From Sphingobacterium sp. JB170 (GTDB lineage Bacteria > Bacteroidota > Bacteroidia > Sphingobacteriales > Sphingobacteriaceae): DNA of 64,000 nucleotides. Within the stretch, counting starts at the first letter, position 1; every line of letters begins with the position of its first letter. The stretch lies in contig NZ_FUKU01000026.1 in the NCBI RefSeq assembly GCF_900163865.1, forward strand, positions 62,001 to 126,000, written 5' to 3'. The notes under the pieces were generated by a model. The model did not search any database. It was given only the letters and a program-made list of their open reading frames with translations, and had not been told where the DNA came from. Position numbers and translations under genes: made by a program. Below are positions 60,847 to 64,000 of the stretch, piece by piece.

Positions 60847-62214
60847 ATGTCTATTAAATTACGGTTAACCGTCATGAGCTTCTTTCAGTTTTTTGTCTGG
60901 GGAGCATGGTTAATTACAATCGCAAACTATTGGTTTGGAACCAAACAATGGGACGGTACACAGTTCGGGGCCATTTTTGCAACGATGGGAATAGCTTCGC
61001 TTTTCATGCCGACACTTATGGGGATAATCGCCGATCGTTGGATCAATGCGGAAAAACTATACAGTTTAATGCATTTTTTATACGCCGCCGCACTGTTTTA
61101 TCTTCCTTTTGTAAACAGTCCACAGCTATTCTTCTACATAATGTTATTGGCAATGTGCTTTTACATGCCGACGCTCGCTTTGTCAAACTCCATTTCCTAC
61201 ACGGCGTTAACCAATGGTAACTATGAACTAGTAAAAGCATTCCCTCCCATACGCGTTTGGGGAACAATAGGATTCATCGCAGCGATGTGGCTCATCAACT
61301 TGACAGGAAACAAATCAAGTGCAGTGCAATTCCAAATCGCAGGAACCGCAGCATTAGGTTTAAGCCTATTTGCATTAACCCTACCCAAATGCCCACCACG
61401 AAGCGTGCGTCAGGAGAACCAGACGCTAGGACAAACGCTAGGACTTGAAGCCTTTAAATTATTTGGCAATTACAAAATGGCCTTATTTTTTATATTTTCC
61501 ATGTTTTTAGGTGGTGCCCTTCAGCTGACTAATGCCTACGGCGATGTTTTTCTCGACGAATTCAAGTATTACCCCAAATATGCGGAATCAATTGTTGTAA
61601 AATATTCAACAATTATTATGTCAATATCTCAAATATCAGAAACGTTATTCATATTAGCGATCCCCTTCTTCCTGAAACGCTTTGGCATAAAAAAAGTGAT
61701 GCTCATATCGATGTTTGCCTGGGTATTACGATTTGGATTATTTGCTTATGGGGACCCTACGACCGGACTATGGATGATTGTACTTTCATGCATCGTCTAC
61801 GGTATGGCGTTTGACTTTTTCAATATTTCAGGGTCCTTATTTGTTGAATCGTCTACTAATTCACAAATCCGCAGCTCAGCGCAGGGTTTATTCATGATGA
61901 TGACCAATGGTTTCGGTGCCGTATTCGGTAGTCTAATTTCGGGGTGGGTGATTGATCACAATTTCACAAAACACTTTGTCGACGTGTACTCCCTATCTTC
62001 ATTTTTACAAACAGAGACTAATAATCCCTCGCTACTAAAGTTTATTGAAAACCGTGGGGTATCGATTTTAGCGAACGGACAGCTAAGTACCGAATTGATG
62101 TTAAAAGACTGGCATAACATATGGATTGCCTTTGCACTTTACACATTGTGCATCGCCCTATCGTTTGCTTTTTTGTTTAAGCATAAGCATGAAATTGATC
62201 AAAAGCACCATTAA
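60847..62214 (+). CDS. MFS nucleoside permease (nucleoside:H+ symporter family)
   Basis: Inner-membrane transporter of 455 residues with about 12 TM segments. The start KLRLTVMSFFQFFVWGAWLITIANYWF and the later MGIASLFMPTLMGIIADRW are typical of NupG/XapB. The last part (IRSSAQGLFMMMTNGFGAVFGSLISG) also matches. It should import nucleosides with protons. It is cotranscribed with the DUF151 nuclease gene. Confidence 0.91.
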   Translation: MSIKLRLTVMSFFQFFVWGAWLITIANYWFGTKQWDGTQFGAIFATMGIASLFMPTLMGIIADRWINAEKLYSLMHFLYAAALFYLPFVNSPQLFFYIMLLAMCFYMPTLALSNSISYTALTNGNYELVKAFPPIRVWGTIGFIAAMWLINLTGNKSSAVQFQIAGTAALGLSLFALTLPKCPPRSVRQENQTLGQTLGLEAFKLFGNYKMALFFIFSMFLGGALQLTNAYGDVFLDEFKYYPKYAESIVVKYSTIIMSISQISETLFILAIPFFLKRFGIKKVMLISMFAWVLRFGLFAYGDPTTGLWMIVLSCIVYGMAFDFFNISGSLFVESSTNSQIRSSAQGLFMMMTNGFGAVFGSLISGWVIDHNFTKHFVDVYSLSSFLQTETNNPSLLKFIENRGVSILANGQLSTELMLKDWHNIWIAFALYTLCIALSFAFLFKHKHEIDQKHH

Positions 62215-62296
62215 AACTAATTGAGAAAAACGGAAATAATAAAGCATTTTAACTACTTTATAGATGATTTTCGCAGTTTTACGCACTAATTTTTCG

Positions 62297-62304
62297 TATT
62301 TTTG
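62297..62304 (+). promoter_or_regulatory. -7 box of the MscS-like gene
   Basis: TATTTTTG fits TAnnTTTG and ends 8 bases before the ATG at 62313, so the leader is at most a few bases. Confidence 0.55.
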
Positions 62305-62312
62305 CTTCAATT

Positions 62313-63659
62313 ATGAGCATTACAAAAATCATCAACTCTGCCTCTTCCGAAACAAGTACTACGTATAACTGGATTTTTGAAAAAATATCAAGCAGTGGTC
62401 TTAGCGATAACATTGTTAATATACTTTCAACTACAATTTTGCTCGTTGCTGCAGCGATTCTATTGTTCGTTGTTGACTATGTGACGCGAAAGATTTTACG
62501 AACTGTTTTTACCAAAATAATTGAAAAAAGTGCCGCAACCTGGGACGATTACTTTTTAAAAAACAAGGTCATTAAACACTTAAGTCATTTAATTCCTCTG
62601 TTAATAGCAAAGGTAATCTTGCCAGACATCTTTATTGGATTCCCATCGTTTACAATTGTCCTCTCTAAATTTCTATCGATCTTATTGATTATTACTGTCT
62701 TGGCTATGATAGTAGGTGTTTTAAAAACCGGTCGGGATATATTAAGTGGCTCAAAAGCATTTGTAGATAAGCCCGTTGATAGTTACTTACAGGTGATCCA
62801 AATATTTCTGTATTTCATTTGTGGAACACTTATTTTCAGTGTATTAACAGGTAATTCTCCATGGTCCTTTCTCGTATCACTTGGTGCAGCTTCGGCTATA
62901 CTCATGCTCGTTTTTAAAGACACTATACTCGGTTTTGTCGCTAGTATTCAGGTTTCTGCAAATGATTCGGTCAGAGTTGGGGATTGGATTGAAATGGCGA
63001 AATATGGGGCAGATGGGGACGTGTTACAGATCAACCTGAATAATGTCAGGATTCAAAATTTTGATAAAACAATCGTTACCATCCCAACCTATACCTTGCT
63101 GAGTGATTCGTTTAGGAATTATAGAGGCATGCAGCAGGCGGGTGGACGCCAGATTAAAAGAGCAATAAACATTAAGATATCTACAATTCGCTATCTCAAC
63201 GACGCAGAGATAGCCGAATTAAGTAAAATACAACTGCTCGCACCCTTTATCGCCGAGCGTCAACAAGAGATCATAGAATTCAACAAGAAAAACAATACCG
63301 ATGCATCCGTTTTAGTTAACGGTCGAAGAATGACAAATATTGGGTTATTTAGAGCGTACATTGAACGGTTCGCAGAAAGCAATCCAAAAATACATAATAA
63401 AATGACGATGATGGTGCGGCAGCTGGCCCCCACAGAACACGGACTCCCTTTAGAACTGTATATGTTTACCAGTAGCACCGAATGGGTATTCTTTGAAAAT
63501 GCGATGGCAGATGTTTTTGATCATCTATTTGCAGCAATAAAATATTTCAATTTAGAAATATTTGAATCGCCAGCTTCGGACGATATCCGCAAATTCTTAC
63601 CAGAACTTTATAGCGCGCCAAAAAGCGTTAGCACGCCAGCGGAAAACACCTCGGAATAA
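62313..63659 (+). CDS. MscS-family mechanosensitive ion channel
   Basis: Inner-membrane channel of 448 residues. Hydrophobic segments lie at about 35-55, 90-110, 120-140 and 155-175. The pore-lining TM3 and upper beta domain are seen in FLVSLGAASAILMLVFKDTILGFVASIQVS and VRVGDWIEMAKYGADGDVLQINLNNVRIQNFDKTIVTIPTYTLL. It resembles the YbdG-like branch, which protects against mild osmotic downshock. The C-terminal 180 residues form a cytoplasmic domain. It ends at a terminator. Confidence 0.93.
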   Translation: MSITKIINSASSETSTTYNWIFEKISSSGLSDNIVNILSTTILLVAAAILLFVVDYVTRKILRTVFTKIIEKSAATWDDYFLKNKVIKHLSHLIPLLIAKVILPDIFIGFPSFTIVLSKFLSILLIITVLAMIVGVLKTGRDILSGSKAFVDKPVDSYLQVIQIFLYFICGTLIFSVLTGNSPWSFLVSLGAASAILMLVFKDTILGFVASIQVSANDSVRVGDWIEMAKYGADGDVLQINLNNVRIQNFDKTIVTIPTYTLLSDSFRNYRGMQQAGGRQIKRAINIKISTIRYLNDAEIAELSKIQLLAPFIAERQQEIIEFNKKNNTDASVLVNGRRMTNIGLFRAYIERFAESNPKIHNKMTMMVRQLAPTEHGLPLELYMFTSSTEWVFFENAMADVFDHLFAAIKYFNLEIFESPASDDIRKFLPELYSAPKSVSTPAENTSE

Positions 63660-63685
63660 AAAGCGTGAGTTTCTACAAGAAACAG

Positions 63686-63720
63686 ATACAGGCCGGTATT
63701 TTCGTTCGATCGGCCTGTAT
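63686..63720 (+). terminator. Terminator of the MscS-like gene
   Basis: ATACAGGCCG (63686-63695) pairs with CGGCCTGTAT (63711-63720) around a 15-base loop, followed by TTGT. Confidence 0.75.
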
Positions 63721-63792
63721 TTGTCTCAAACACTCGTCTAGCAGAATGCATGTCCGATATTAACTGGAAAGCCTCTCTTTTTTTCGCTTGTT

Positions 63793-63800
63793 TATATTTG
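63793..63800 (+). promoter_or_regulatory. -7 box near the right edge
   Basis: TATATTTG fits TAnnTTTG. It would start a transcript near 63806 reading out of the window; the only ORF seen is the doubtful one at 63835. Confidence 0.4.
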
Positions 63801-64000
63801 CTTAGTCCCACTTTTTGAAGATAACACTAGCAAAATGGTTAACGGGTGCCGAAGATATAAGAATGAAACAGTGCCTTCCTCCAGTGAAAAAGCAGATTAC
63901 AATATAAACAATAACGAAGAGAAATAATCAATTAACAACGATCCTAGTACTGCTCGAGATCAAGAAAAGTTTTAAGGGAGCTAGCAACCGAGTACAGTAA

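Larger units (their letters stand above)
63660..64000. other. Right-end intergenic region
   Basis: Holds the MscS-gene terminator, a -7 box and a possible 30-codon ORF at 63835-63927 (MVNGCRRYKNETVPSSSEK...), which has weak coding character. The next gene may lie beyond the window. Confidence 0.35.

Noticed and set aside
1..64000. tRNA, rRNA, CRISPR, restriction or phage-defence loci
   Set aside because: No tRNA T-loop motif in a foldable context, no repeat-spacer pattern and no methylase, nuclease or phage structural gene of those types was found by reading both strands.

Overview
The window looks like a chromosomal segment of a Bacteroidota bacterium, most likely family Sphingobacteriaceae (Sphingobacterium/Pedobacter relatives). 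Supporting signs are Bacteroidota-type promoters (-7 box TAnnTTTG, -33 TTTG) in front of many genes, almost no Shine-Dalgarno sequences, a CzcA pump fused to its TolC channel, a TonB-dependent receptor with a carboxypeptidase-like N-terminal domain, an RprX/RprY-like two-component pair, a TlpA protein with a DUF4369-like front, and small families such as DUF983, DUF4286, DUF6600 and DUF6660. No rRNA, tRNA, CRISPR array or prophage was seen.

Layout. 0.2-6.3 kb: heavy-metal efflux operon on the minus strand (small Cys/His-rich protein, RND pump fused to TolC, adaptor lipoprotein). 6.5-11 kb: PhoB-type regulator and alaS-tlpA. 11.1-14.9 kb: a long non-coding leader, two tandem universal stress proteins and an OmpA-like protein. 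15-16.9 kb: DEAD-box helicase. 16.9-20 kb: a visibly AT-richer accessory patch with a gene fragment, a divergent HxlR regulator/aldo-keto reductase pair with a clear operator, a VOC protein and an IS66 remnant. 20-25 kb: HPP protein, rlmB, dnaX and a decayed SulP transporter. 25-33.5 kb: a transglutaminase-like protein, a TonB receptor plus beta-helix lipoprotein, and a divergent metal-type ABC operon with a histidine-rich loop. 33.5-42.6 kb: dedA-ppa-corC-rsmE, HIT, greA, and an S9 peptidase-like lipoprotein with rprX-rprY. 42.7-47 kb: DUF4286, DUF983, rluA, mlaEFD. 47.2-57.5 kb: DUF6600, pncB, methyltransferase, serS, a 31-residue ORF, rsmI, PH/SHOCT protein, lnt, cysteine desulfurase, NlpE, TPR. 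58-63.7 kb: etfBA, bifunctional nuclease, nucleoside permease, MscS channel.

How parts work together. Three segments concern metals: the Czc-like exporter, the histidine-rich ABC/DUF3299-like operon facing a TonB receptor operon (possibly zinc handling), and the NlpE lipoprotein. Several housekeeping genes appear leaderless, with the -7 box only 3-8 bases before the ATG.

The observations I rate highest are: an S9 prolyl-oligopeptidase-like lipoprotein that lacks the catalytic Ser and His and heads an apparent operon with RprXY; a ten-A run in dnaX where both alternative frames stop at once, as expected of a gamma/tau frameshift switch; and the histidine-rich ABC operon beside the TonB receptor. 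All calls come from reading the sequence only; no database search was run.
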